Assembly: GCA_019115165.1 (NCBI GenBank)
Contig: DXEB01000035.1
Span: 1 to 64,000, forward strand
Reading direction: 5' to 3'
Source: Candidatus Anaerotignum merdipullorum
Lineage (GTDB): Bacteria > Bacillota > Clostridia > Lachnospirales > Anaerotignaceae
DNA: 64,000 nucleotides
Each line of letters begins with the position of its first letter. Position 1 is the first letter of the stretch. The translations under genes were made by a program, and so were the position numbers. Under the pieces are notes generated by a model. It had not been told where the DNA came from, made no database searches, and saw only the letters and a program-made list of their open reading frames with translations. Below are positions 33,767 through 41,626 of this stretch, piece by piece.

Positions 33767-34519
33767 ATGCCGAGATACTTAAAAAGGATTTGGGCGGGGG
33801 ATGTATACGAAGAAAAGATATATTTCTCACCCAGAGAAAGAGGAATCAGCTGCGAGCGGGCAGCAAAGGAAAATCTGTCTACAGAAAAAATGGCAGAGTA
33901 CAACTGTATGGCAGCAAAGAGAAGATGTGCCAGGATGGTGAATGCCAATTTCAAAGAAGGAGATTTATTTCTGACACTGACCTTCCGGGAGAGAGTAGAT
34001 ATCAAAACGGCGCTGCGGCTCTTTCGTAATTTTATTGAACGTCTAAAGCGGCTGCGGAAACGGAAAGGCTATGCGGAACTAAAATATCTCTATGTCGTGG
34101 AGCGGAAAAACAAGAGAGAGCATGTCCATCTGCTCATCAATAAAATGGATTTGACCATGAAGGAATTGAAAGAGGTTTGGGGGCTGGGTCGTGTGATGGT
34201 TTCCATCCTGGAGCCGGGCGGAGATTATACGGGGCTTGCCTTTTACATCACAAAAGAAAATTACAAAGAATATGGAAAAAGGTGGAGCGGCAGCCGGAAT
34301 TTGGTGAAGCCGAAAGTAAAGGTCACGCTGATTTCCAAGGAAAAGGAAACAAAGCGGACAAAAGTACCCAAAAACTATAAAGTCATCGAAGATATTTCGT
34401 ATTTTTCGGAGATCACCGGAAAGACAAGATATGTAAGAGCAGTGAGAATCGGAGGTGAAGACTATGGCAACGGAAAAGAAGGGGAGCCACACATGGAGCA
34501 TCCTGACGGGGAAGGATAA
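33767..34519 (+). CDS. HUH-type rolling-circle replication-associated protein
   Basis: A 250-residue protein with the order expected of HUH endonucleases: motif 1 LFLTLTFRE near residue 66, the HUH motif REHVHLLIN near residue 115, and a tyrosine motif YITKENYKEY near residue 160. Such proteins nick one strand and start rolling-circle replication; they are frequent in Clostridia prophages. A basic linker and C-terminal SYFSEITGKTRYVR follow. ATG follows CGAGGTGAAAGG. The 3' end overlaps the next gene by 56 nt. Confidence 0.82.
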   Translation: MPRYLKRIWAGDVYEEKIYFSPRERGISCERAAKENLSTEKMAEYNCMAAKRRCARMVNANFKEGDLFLTLTFRERVDIKTALRLFRNFIERLKRLRKRKGYAELKYLYVVERKNKREHVHLLINKMDLTMKELKEVWGLGRVMVSILEPGGDYTGLAFYITKENYKEYGKRWSGSRNLVKPKVKVTLISKEKETKRTKVPKNYKVIEDISYFSEITGKTRYVRAVRIGGEDYGNGKEGEPHMEHPDGEG

Positions 34520-34985
34520 GCGTTGTTTTGTGACCGGCAGGACAAGCTGTTTGCAGAAACACCATATTTTCCATGGACATGGGAAACGGGAGATTTCAGA
34601 CAGGAATGGTTTTTGGTGCTATCTGGTACCAGAGAAGCATCTGGCAGGGCTGGGCGGTCTGCATGCGAATCCGGAGAATGGTTTGGATCGGGCGCTGAAG
34701 TGCATCTGCCAGCGGGAATACGAGAAAACACACAGCCGGGAAGCATTCATGGAACTGATCGGGAAAAATTACATCATGCTGGATCTGGAAGAAGCGGTGC
34801 AGAGAATGGCGGAAATGGAAAGTATGGTGGAGCGGAAAGGCATGGAGAACTACAAAGCATATGCCATGGAGAAGTATGCAAAGATGCCAGTAAATGACTG
34901 CTGGTTATGCGAATACGAAAGTCAGTTTGTGGAAGAAATGGATTTGTGCATCCACGGAGAGGAGGAAGGGTTTTGGCTGCTGTGA
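34464..34985 (+). CDS. HNH-endonuclease-like phage protein
   Basis: A 173-residue protein. The N-terminal half resembles small phage HNH nucleases: CFVTGRTSCLQKHHIFHG, in which the CxxxG-x-HHI part supplies the beta-beta-alpha metal site, then CYLVPEKHL and GGLHANPEN. The C-terminal half is helical and acidic. ATG at 34464 follows GGAGGTG. It overlaps the HUH gene, suggesting coupled expression. Nuclease activity is inferred. Confidence 0.65.
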   Translation: MATEKKGSHTWSILTGKDKRCFVTGRTSCLQKHHIFHGHGKREISDRNGFWCYLVPEKHLAGLGGLHANPENGLDRALKCICQREYEKTHSREAFMELIGKNYIMLDLEEAVQRMAEMESMVERKGMENYKAYAMEKYAKMPVNDCWLCEYESQFVEEMDLCIHGEEEGFWLL

Positions 34986-35104
34986 AAGGGATATTTTGTA
35001 GAATCATCGTCAGGGTGGTTTGTTGGTGGAATAAGGGAAGAATGCCGTTTTGAGGTGAGGTAGTTGAAATATATAGAAAGATGCTGATAGGAAAAGAGGG
35101 AATT

Positions 35105-35905
35105 ATGGAACATATCTTGTCACTAAGTTATGGAAAAGATAGCCTAGCATGTTTGGGTGCCATCGAAGAATTAGGGTGGCAACTGGATAGGATTGTTCAT
35201 ATAGAAGTATGGGCAACAGATATGATTCCAGCAGATTTACCTCAGATGGTGGAATTCAAAAAAAAGGCAGATCAGGTGATAAAAGAACGCTATGGAATTG
35301 AAGTGGAACATATCCGCAGCAAATACACATACAACGACTGCTTTTATATGGTTTGCGGAGAAAACAGAAGGGAAGCAAAAAGTAAATATGCTGGAAAAAT
35401 TTATGGGTTTCCATTTAGGCAGGGACCATGGTGTAATTCAAGGTTGAAACAACATGTACTTGAAAAACTTTCAAAAGGAACTGTTCAGTACATAGGGATA
35501 GCTTGCGATGAACCAGAGAGATTTCATAATTTAACGGAAACAAAAAAATCACCTTTGGTGGCTGTTGGATGGACAGAGGATATGTGTCGTCGGTGGTACG
35601 AAGAAAATGGACTTCTTAGTCCTATTTATCAAAATTATACAAGAGGAGGTTGCTGGTTCTGCCATAACCAAAGTATTGGACAGCTTCGGATTTTACGAAA
35701 AACACACCCGGAATTATGGAATTTGATGTTGAAATGGGACAATGACAGCCCAGTAACTTTTCATGCAGACGGAAAAACAGTGCATGACTTTGAAAAGAGG
35801 TTTCATGCAGAGGATTTGGGATTGATTCCAGCAGATCAGACATTTCGATGGGAAATGGTGATTGGTGAGCTTAGAAAAAATCAGATGAACTTATTTGATT
35901 TGTAG
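35105..35905 (+). CDS. PAPS-reductase-like phage protein (PP-loop family)
   Basis: A 266-residue protein with the PP-loop LSYGKDSLACLGAI at the N-terminus, which binds the adenylyl phosphate in PAPS reductases and related adenylate-forming enzymes. It also has FRQGPWCNSRLKQ, GIACDEPERF and a Cys pair GGCWFCHNQS near residue 190. Phage members have unknown substrates; they may modify nucleic acid or provide sulfur. ATG at 35105 is favoured over one at 35081. Its base use is richer in A/T than its neighbours, suggesting separate acquisition. Confidence 0.8.
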   Translation: MEHILSLSYGKDSLACLGAIEELGWQLDRIVHIEVWATDMIPADLPQMVEFKKKADQVIKERYGIEVEHIRSKYTYNDCFYMVCGENRREAKSKYAGKIYGFPFRQGPWCNSRLKQHVLEKLSKGTVQYIGIACDEPERFHNLTETKKSPLVAVGWTEDMCRRWYEENGLLSPIYQNYTRGGCWFCHNQSIGQLRILRKTHPELWNLMLKWDNDSPVTFHADGKTVHDFEKRFHAEDLGLIPADQTFRWEMVIGELRKNQMNLFDL

Positions 35906-35926
35906 TTGATGGGATGGATTAAATGA

Positions 35927-35948
35927 CATTTTCGTGAGGTCAGGAAAA
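35927..35948 (+). repeat. Repeated gene leader, copy 1
   Basis: A 22-bp sequence with core TTTTCGTGAGGT, found again at 40548-40569 with one mismatch; both copies lie directly upstream of a small early gene. The core includes GAGGT, a possible ribosome site. Confidence 0.7.
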
Positions 35949-35963
35949 TAGAAAGAGGCAAAC

Positions 35964-36284
35964 ATGAAAGCGTGGGTTGCGAGAGAAAAAGACGAGTTTC
36001 GTTCAACGGTTGTTTTTGCAGAAACCGCTGGAAAAGCAAAATCTATTGCATTTGGTACAGAATGTCTTGAAGATGTTCCTTTTTGCAGAATTCAAGTTCG
36101 GAGAGTTCCGGAAATGGACAAGTACTACGAAGATGGGAAAACCGAAATGGAATGGAACAATCCACAAGACAGGATTGTACTTGTAAAAGAATGTGGATTC
36201 TATTGTGAGTATATTGAAATGAGCGAATGCGAAAATTGTCAGGCAAAGGAATTTTGCAGTGAATGGGAAGAAATGGAGGAATAA
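35964..36284 (+). CDS. Phage hypothetical protein with C-terminal Cys cluster
   Basis: A 106-residue protein. The N-terminal part (KAWVAREKD, TAGKAKSIAF) resembles small phage proteins next to SSB genes; the C-terminus has CENCQAKEFCSEW, a possible metal site. ATG follows AGAAAGAGG. Function unknown. Confidence 0.65.
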   Translation: MKAWVAREKDEFRSTVVFAETAGKAKSIAFGTECLEDVPFCRIQVRRVPEMDKYYEDGKTEMEWNNPQDRIVLVKECGFYCEYIEMSECENCQAKEFCSEWEEMEE

Positions 36285-36286
36285 GT

Positions 36287-36463
36287 GTGGATACATATAA
36301 AAAATTGGCTGTATTCCTGAGTGCGCAGAAAGAAGCGGAAAAGCAGGGAAAGAATGAATTTACTTGCCCCCTTTGCGGCGGACGTGCGAAGTGGGTTAGA
36401 TATTCTCTCAACGACCATCTGCACGCAGGGTGTGAAAAATGTGAATTTTACATAATGGAGTAG
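36287..36463 (+). CDS. Small zinc-ribbon protein
   Basis: A 58-residue protein with CPLCGG and CEKC pairs about 30 residues apart, a zinc ribbon. It begins at GTG after ATGGAGGAATAA and immediately follows the previous gene. No function known. Confidence 0.62.
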   Translation: MDTYKKLAVFLSAQKEAEKQGKNEFTCPLCGGRAKWVRYSLNDHLHAGCEKCEFYIME

Positions 36464-36474
36464 GAGGAATAACC

Positions 36475-36660
36475 ATGCAAAAGCCATGATACACAGATGC
36501 CATTGCTTATTTTGAAAAGCTGGAAAAGAAACATGACTACCAGGCAAACAAGGCAAAGTGGCAGGGGCGCAGTGAGCAGGAGATCGAAAACATCCAGCGG
36601 AAAAAGGAATATGCAAGGATGGCAGCGGAAGCGTTGCGGGAAGTTGGAGGAATTGTATGA
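36475..36660 (+). pseudogene. Small phage gene broken by an in-frame TGA at codon 5
   Basis: ATG at 36475 follows AGGAGG and reads MQKP, then TGA (36487-36489), then an intact frame of 56 codons (YTDAIAYFEKLEKK and so on) that ends in an ATGA overlap with the next gene. One G-to-A change would turn TGG (Trp) into TGA. The rest looks like a normal phage helical protein, so the mutation is recent or the stop is read through. Confidence 0.7.
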
Positions 36661-37187
36661 ATGAGAAAAAGTTTATCACAAAAGAACAGGCAGTATACAT
36701 CCTGCCAGATGGGAATTTGATACATACATTTTATCAGTTGGGCAGTAGTTTGGTCGGAGCGGATTGGAGCAGAGAAGAAATTATAGAAAAAATACAGAAG
36801 TCGGACATCTTAGAATTAACAGGAGAGATAGCAAAAGGAATGGGACATGGGCTTGTGGCATACGACAAAGATACAGAAAGACAAAGTCAAATTCTTTTTA
36901 TTGAAACAAATGCAGAACGGTTGGAAGAAGTGGAAAATGGGAGAAATAAGGAAATGAATTGTAAAAAGTGTATCCACGATCCAATATGCCAATTATGGAG
37001 AGACCAAGAAAAGCAGGACGCATCCTGCTATGTGGAGGAAGCATGCTTCATGGGTGTGAAAGAGGTACTGAACTGGGCAAAGGTCAGCCTTGAGAACAGA
37101 AAAAAAGAACTTTTGAAGGAAAAAGAGGAACTGAAAAGAGAGAAAAAGAAGCTGCGAAAGGAAGAACATCCATGGGGAACCCGATGA
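36657..37187 (+). CDS. Phage hypothetical protein, possible two-part fusion
   Basis: A 176-residue protein. Residues 1-97 form a compact alpha/beta region (ITKEQAVYILPDGNLIHTFYQ). The second part starts MNCKKCIHDPICQLW, contains four or more Cys and ends in a long charged helix. The second part resembles stand-alone small Cys proteins of related phages, so this may be a fusion of two genes. Confidence 0.62.
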   Translation: MNEKKFITKEQAVYILPDGNLIHTFYQLGSSLVGADWSREEIIEKIQKSDILELTGEIAKGMGHGLVAYDKDTERQSQILFIETNAERLEEVENGRNKEMNCKKCIHDPICQLWRDQEKQDASCYVEEACFMGVKEVLNWAKVSLENRKKELLKEKEELKREKKKLRKEEHPWGTR

Positions 37188-37405
37188 ACGAAAAAAAACA
37201 CTTGAAACAGCTGGTCTGCCCATGTAAGGACTGCCAGAAGCGGCATGAAAAATGCCATGGCAGCTGTGACCAGTATAAAAACTGGGATGCAGAACAGAAA
37301 AAGCTGAAAGCGGAAATGTGGAAGGAAAGAAAATCAGAACATGAAGCGGACGAGCGGAAAAAGGCAGCAGTGCGAAATTATATAAGGAGGAAGAAGCAGA
37401 GATGA
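37172..37405 (+). CDS. Cys-rich small phage protein
   Basis: A 77-residue protein with CPCKDCQKRHEKCHGSC near the N-terminus, a likely zinc site, and a very basic helical tail. It overlaps both neighbours by a few bases. Similar proteins precede SSB in Clostridia phages. Function unknown. Confidence 0.65.
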   Translation: MGNPMNEKKHLKQLVCPCKDCQKRHEKCHGSCDQYKNWDAEQKKLKAEMWKERKSEHEADERKKAAVRNYIRRKKQR

Positions 37406-37806
37406 ATAAAGTGGTATTGATGGGCAGGCTGACAAAGAATCCAGAGATCCGATACGCCGAGGGAGAAAATCCGGTTGCAGTGGGGCGGTATACGCTGGCT
37501 GTCAACCGAAGATGGAAGAAGGAAGGCGAAGCGGAAGCGGATTTTATCCCGTGTATTGTGTTTGGGAAGTCTGCTACCTTTGCGGAGAAATATTTTTCCA
37601 AAGGACAGATGATTGGAATCGTTGGGAGGATGCAGGTACGAAATTGGACGGATAAGGATGGAAACAAAAGAAGAAACATTGAAGTGGTGGTGGAGGAACA
37701 GCATTTTGCGGGAAGCAAGAATGAGAACCAGGAGCCACGGAGAGAACCGGCAGAAGATGGGTTTTATCCGGTGAGTGATATTGAAGATGATGATCTGCCG
37801 TTTTGA
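37402..37806 (+). CDS. ssb: Single-stranded DNA-binding protein
   Basis: A 134-residue SSB. The OB fold runs over residues 1-105 (NKVVLMGRLTKNPEIRY, FIPCIVFGKSATFAEKYFSKGQ, GRMQVRNWTDKDG). After a short linker comes the acidic tip DIEDDDLPF that recruits replication partners. Length and ends are complete. The start overlaps the previous stop (ATGA). It fits a phage with its own replication initiator. Confidence 0.95.
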   Translation: MNKVVLMGRLTKNPEIRYAEGENPVAVGRYTLAVNRRWKKEGEAEADFIPCIVFGKSATFAEKYFSKGQMIGIVGRMQVRNWTDKDGNKRRNIEVVVEEQHFAGSKNENQEPRREPAEDGFYPVSDIEDDDLPF

Positions 37807-37823
37807 ATATGGAGGAAGTTTGG

Positions 37824-39071
37824 ATGAAATTTCTTGATTTTTTTGCCGGGATCGGGGGATTCCGTCGGGGAATGGAGCTGGCTGGGCATGAATGTGTTGG
37901 TTTTTGCGAACAAGACAAATTTGCTTACGGCAGTTATGTTTCTATGCACCTTCTGACGGAGGAACAGCGGGAAAGGATTATGACCATGCCAAAGAACAAA
38001 AGGATAAAAGAAATCGGAAAGGAGGAATACAGAAATGGAGAATGGTATGCAAGGAACATCAGAGAGATTCGAGCAGATCACGTTCCCAGGGCTGAGTGCT
38101 GGTGTTTCGGATTCCCTTGTCAGGACATCAGCGTTGCCGGAAAACAGCTGGGATTCCGCGGAGAAAGAAGCAGTCTGTTTTTCTCAGTTATGCGAATTAT
38201 ACAAGACACAAAAGAAGAAGATAGACCCACATATTTATTTATTGAGAACGTTAAAAACCTTCTTAGTGTTAATGGAGGAACGGACTTCCTTAAACTTCTC
38301 ATTGCGCTGGACGAAGCTGGGTATGATGCAGAATGGCAGGTTCTCAATTCCTCTGATTTCGGAGTGCCGCAAAACAGGGAAAGGGTGTTCATTGTGGGAC
38401 ATCATAGAGGAAAATGCAGACATGAAGTATTTCCTGTCTATGGAACAGATGGAAAAAATCATGTGGAACAGGTAGGAAATTATCTGAAAACAGCAACAAG
38501 AGACAATCCCAACCAAGGGAGGATATATGAACTGACAGGGTTATCTCCATGTCTGAACAAAATGGAAGGAGGAGGGAGAGAACCGAGTGTTGTATTACCG
38601 TGTTTTGTGGATATGAGTTATGGAAGCGGAGGAAAGGAAACAGATAATGCGTTTTGTTTGCAATCAAGGTATGATAAAGGAATTTGTGGAAGGAAAAGAG
38701 AAACAGTTGGGGTATGTATACCAGTGTTAACGCCGGATCGAGCAGAAAAAAGGCAGGATGGCAGAAGATTCAAGGAAAATGGAGAGCCTATGTTTACCTT
38801 GACTGGACAAGACAGACATGGAATAGCAATAGAAATGGACGATGACTTTTGCGTTAATGCGATATGGTCAGATAAGTATGGATGTTATATAGCTATAAGA
38901 AAATTAACACCAAAAGAATGTTTTCGTCTACAAGGATGGGAAGATATTTATTTCGAGCGGGCGGAAATGGTGAACAGTGACAGTCAGTTATACAAGCAGG
39001 CTGGAAATGGTGTGACTGTGAATGTCATTGAAGCGATTGCAAAGAAAATGGAGATGGAACAAAATGGATAA
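37824..39071 (+). CDS. DNA (cytosine-5) methyltransferase
   Basis: A 415-residue 5mC methyltransferase with motifs in order: I (LDFFAGIGGFRRG), IV with catalytic Cys (GFPCQDIS), VI (FIENVKNL), VIII (QNRERVFIVG) and X (KQAGNGV). The target-recognition region (about residues 215-340) holds SPCLNKMEGGGREPS and GEPMFTLTGQDRHG, typical of Clostridia phage enzymes. No restriction nuclease is adjacent, so it is solitary and may protect phage DNA or mark it. ATG at 37824 follows ATGGAGG. Confidence 0.93.
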   Translation: MKFLDFFAGIGGFRRGMELAGHECVGFCEQDKFAYGSYVSMHLLTEEQRERIMTMPKNKRIKEIGKEEYRNGEWYARNIREIRADHVPRAECWCFGFPCQDISVAGKQLGFRGERSSLFFSVMRIIQDTKEEDRPTYLFIENVKNLLSVNGGTDFLKLLIALDEAGYDAEWQVLNSSDFGVPQNRERVFIVGHHRGKCRHEVFPVYGTDGKNHVEQVGNYLKTATRDNPNQGRIYELTGLSPCLNKMEGGGREPSVVLPCFVDMSYGSGGKETDNAFCLQSRYDKGICGRKRETVGVCIPVLTPDRAEKRQDGRRFKENGEPMFTLTGQDRHGIAIEMDDDFCVNAIWSDKYGCYIAIRKLTPKECFRLQGWEDIYFERAEMVNSDSQLYKQAGNGVTVNVIEAIAKKMEMEQNG

Positions 39072-39387
39072 AATCTTAGAAAAAATGGAAGCTGCAGCGG
39101 AAGCGGAATACGAGAAAATCTTAGCAAAGTGGGGTGTATTCCACAGCGCCCATGAAGGATACGCCGTTTTGCTGGAAGAAGTGGAAGAAGCACAGGAAGA
39201 AATGGAAAGTCTACGAGAGGACATGAAAGCGCTATGGGGCAAGATCAGAGAAGATGCGGAGGACGAAGCGGCAGGGATCGCGGAAGAAATCTATAACGAC
39301 GCCATGAAATGTGCTGCGGAGCTGATGCAGGTGGGAGCCGTATGTTTGCGGTTCATCAACAGCAATGGAAAGGAATGGGGAAGATGA
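39064..39387 (+). CDS. Acidic helical phage protein
   Basis: A 107-residue, nearly all-helical protein with WGVFHSAHEGYAVLLEEVEEAQEEM, which recalls the EExxE motif of MazG-like NTP pyrophosphatases, though other motifs are not clear. It overlaps the methyltransferase end by 8 nt. The MazG-like idea is weak. Confidence 0.6.
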   Translation: MDKILEKMEAAAEAEYEKILAKWGVFHSAHEGYAVLLEEVEEAQEEMESLREDMKALWGKIREDAEDEAAGIAEEIYNDAMKCAAELMQVGAVCLRFINSNGKEWGR

Positions 39388-39551
39388 AGAAGAAAAAAAC
39401 GAGGATGTGTACGCTGTTCAACTGCGACCGCAGGCATGGAAATGTATGCTGTGCGGACTGTGGGTTTCGACCAAAATGCAAAAACAGCTGCCAGAATGAG
39501 CCGGAAAAATGCGGGTGTGTGAAAGAGGACGAAAACCATGAAGAAAAATGA
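39384..39551 (+). CDS. Cys-rich small phage protein
   Basis: A 55-residue protein with nine Cys (CTLFNCDRRHGNVCCADC and more), likely zinc-binding. Start overlaps the previous stop. Common in Clostridia phage early regions; function unknown. Confidence 0.65.
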   Translation: MKKKKTRMCTLFNCDRRHGNVCCADCGFRPKCKNSCQNEPEKCGCVKEDENHEEK

Positions 39552-39584
39552 GGATGAGGTGCTGAAGATGGAGGTGGGCAAGAA

Positions 39585-39755
39585 ATGAAACAGATCAACT
39601 CATTAGAAGAATTGATTGTTGATAATTTCGTAGGCGGAGGTGGGTACCGGGAGACGAACTGTAAAAAAACGTGCCTCAACCATCTGAGCCGCTGTGGACA
39701 AGTACTTACTGCCGCCAAAACATCGTCCCAAAAGAAGGTGAAGGTCGGTGCGTGA
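39585..39755 (+). CDS. Small phage protein with Cys motif
   Basis: A 56-residue protein (MKQINSLEELIVDNF, then a GGGG turn and CKKTCLNHLSRC) with a good GATGGAGGTGG site. It overlaps the next gene by 8 nt. Function unknown. Confidence 0.5.
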   Translation: MKQINSLEELIVDNFVGGGGYRETNCKKTCLNHLSRCGQVLTAAKTSSQKKVKVGA

Positions 39756-40119
39756 AATGGTAGGGCAAATCAGCTTGGATGAGCTCTTAGCCAGAACTAC
39801 AACGAGACCTGAACAGCCGAAAGGGGTGTGGGACTTGCCTGGATTTGAGGAGGCGCGTGAGCGCCTGCGAAATAAAGGGTTTCCGTATGGTTGGATAGAT
39901 AAGGTGGTAACACCGGATGAGCCTGGTGCAGTGTTCGTGAAGAAGGGGGTTCCGTTTGCGCGCAGCGATTGCCCAGACTATGAAGGAATCTGGTTAAGCG
40001 GAGGATTTAGTTCTGTGCAGTGCAAAGCACACGACGGTCTACTGCCAGGAATGATGTGGGACAAAACTTGTGGGAAAAACAAGGAACAATGTCCGTTCCG
40101 AAAACAACAGGAAAAATAA
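39748..40119 (+). CDS. Phage hypothetical protein
   Basis: A 123-residue protein. It opens with a QISLDELL segment and ends with a Cys/Lys-rich segment (CKAHDG, then CGKNKEQCPFRKQQ). The GTG start has an AAGGTGAAGG site; an ATG three codons later is possible. Similar short proteins occur in replication-module tails of Clostridia phages. Confidence 0.6.
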   Translation: MREMVGQISLDELLARTTTRPEQPKGVWDLPGFEEARERLRNKGFPYGWIDKVVTPDEPGAVFVKKGVPFARSDCPDYEGIWLSGGFSSVQCKAHDGLLPGMMWDKTCGKNKEQCPFRKQQEK

Positions 40120-40134
40120 CAGGAGAAAATCAAT

Positions 40135-40281
40135 ATGGAAATCAAACTGAACGCACTGCGTCGTTCCATCGCCGTTTGCAGAAGTGCTTGTCAGGGCAAA
40201 TCTTCCAGAAACGTGCGGAGAGAAAATTGGAAGTATGGGAATGTTGAAAAAAATTATGGTTGGATAAGGAGAACAGTATGA
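40135..40281 (+). CDS. 48-residue basic protein
   Basis: A short Arg-rich protein with an AGGAGAAAA site; its stop overlaps the next start (ATGA), which supports real coupled translation. No family recognised. Confidence 0.45.
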   Translation: MEIKLNALRRSIAVCRSACQGKSSRNVRRENWKYGNVEKNYGWIRRTV

Positions 40282-40499
40282 ATTTTCTGACATTTTTTGA
40301 AGCTGTATTTTATGTGTTGGATAAACTGACCTTTATGTTTCTGGCTTTTGTGATGATATACTTTTCACTTAAATTCGGAACAGAGTCTCGTTTGCAAACC
40401 GCAGTAGCTACTTTACTGGTTGTCACTTTATCAATATTCTTTGTTTTTACACCATTTATCCAGCTTGTATATTATTTTGTAACGAGTGAACCACTGTGA
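40278..40499 (+). CDS. Small two-span membrane protein
   Basis: A 73-residue protein with two hydrophobic segments (LTFMFLAFVMIYFSL and VATLLVVTLSIFFVF). ATG follows AAGGAG. It could be a membrane-active early protein such as an exclusion factor; holin is unlikely at this position. Confidence 0.6.
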   Translation: MNFLTFFEAVFYVLDKLTFMFLAFVMIYFSLKFGTESRLQTAVATLLVVTLSIFFVFTPFIQLVYYFVTSEPL

Positions 40500-40547
40500 G
40501 GGAAATAATAGGAGGATGCAGTATGTAAGTTCCTATGAGGTGTAGAG

Positions 40548-40569
40548 CATTTTCGTGAGGTGAGGAAAA
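40548..40569 (+). repeat. Repeated gene leader, copy 2
   Basis: Second copy of the sequence at 35927-35948 (21 of 22 bases), directly before the ATG at 40570. Just upstream, AGGAGG is followed by a start-stop pair (ATG-TAA), probably debris of a lost gene. Confidence 0.7.
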
Positions 40570-40920
40570 ATGAAGAATTTATCAGAGATTAAGGACGATG
40601 AACTGATTATTGTTAAATACAAAGAAGGAATGACTGAAGTCATTGAATCCGGGGAAATCGCAAGCTGTATTGCATATAACGAGGGATACAATCTTGAATT
40701 TTTTACAGCTGTAAAAGATACCGTACAGATCGATGAAAGAGAATTGATAACAAATTTGACGGAAATGCTTGGTGATGACCAGTATGAAGATTGGGCAGAG
40801 GATATGTTTTATGAACTGATCGAAGAAAAAGAAACAAAGGCGTTTGTGGAAGCGTTCAACAAAGCAGCGGATGAGAGAGCGACTTATCGTATGGGAGAAG
40901 CGATTGATCTGGAAAATTAG
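40570..40920 (+). CDS. Acidic phage protein
   Basis: A 116-residue, strongly acidic protein. It has a beta-rich first part (DELIIVKYKEGMTEVIE) and a helical second part. GAGGTGAGGAAAA precedes the ATG. Function unknown; an Ocr-like DNA mimic is conceivable from charge only. Confidence 0.6.
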   Translation: MKNLSEIKDDELIIVKYKEGMTEVIESGEIASCIAYNEGYNLEFFTAVKDTVQIDERELITNLTEMLGDDQYEDWAEDMFYELIEEKETKAFVEAFNKAADERATYRMGEAIDLEN

Positions 40921-40931
40921 GAGAGGATGCT

Positions 40932-41332
40932 ATGAGAAGAATTTTGTTTAAGGCAAAACGGATAGATATTGGCGAATGGGCGGAAGGATTCCCGTTTCCT
41001 AGTATTCCAGGAGAAGAATTGAACCGAATGACTGTTTTTGAACAGTATCAAGGTGGAACTGTTGTAAATACTTATAACATATACCCATCAACACTTTGCC
41101 AATACATTGGTCTGAAGGACAGGAAAGGGGTTAAGATTTTCGAGGGGGATATTATTAAACACTATACTGATTGCCAAATAAATGAGTATTCATAGATACC
41201 GGAAAAATATTCTGGCATAATCCAACACAACGATATTTGAGAACATCGTCAATATTTCAAAGTGATTGTAGAGAATTATCTGCTAGCTGTGAATATGAAG
41301 TCATTGGAAATATTTACGATAAGGAGGAATAG
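40932..41332 (+). pseudogene. YopX-family gene broken by a frameshift
   Basis: The first frame reads 87 residues with the YopX hallmark CQYIGLKDRKGVKIFEGDII and stops at 41195. In the frame one base earlier the downstream sequence reads DTGKIFWHNPTQRY and ends with the YopX tail EYEVIGNIYDKEE at 41332. A small deletion or insertion near 41170-41195 explains this. YopX proteins are common in phages; role unknown. Confidence 0.75.
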
Positions 41333-41334
41333 CC

Positions 41335-41610
41335 ATGATGTTAAATGCAAATTCGATTTTTTGTGTGTATATGACACCTTGTAATTATTGTTCGAAGTTT
41401 GATAAACCCTGTGATAAGATATGCAACGATAAGAGGAAGCCTAAGAAAGCAGAAGCCGTTGCAAGTAGTGAAGCATCTGAAAAAATGCTTAATCCAGCCG
41501 GAGAATATGCTGTTACGTTTGCCAAGAACCATGGAATGAGTATTGCTGCGGCTATGGAACATCCTATGGTAAAAGCAAGGTTTCATTTTTTCAACGAGAC
41601 AGGAAAGTAA
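41335..41610 (+). CDS. Small phage protein with N-terminal Cys motif
   Basis: A 91-residue protein with CNYCSKFDKPCDKIC near residue 16, a likely metal site, and a helical C-terminus (EYAVTFAKNHGMSIAAAMEHP). ATG follows AAGGAGG. Function unknown. Confidence 0.62.
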   Translation: MMLNANSIFCVYMTPCNYCSKFDKPCDKICNDKRKPKKAEAVASSEASEKMLNPAGEYAVTFAKNHGMSIAAAMEHPMVKARFHFFNETGK

Positions 41611-41626
41611 AGGAGGAGTGAAGCAA

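Noticed and set aside
36993..37718. A 241-codon minus-strand frame over the ssb region
   Set aside because: It covers three well-supported plus-strand genes; Phe/Ser-rich product from A-rich sense DNA.
40278..40499. Two-span membrane protein considered as a holin
   Set aside because: It lies in the early region far from any lysin gene; lysis genes should lie beyond the right window edge.
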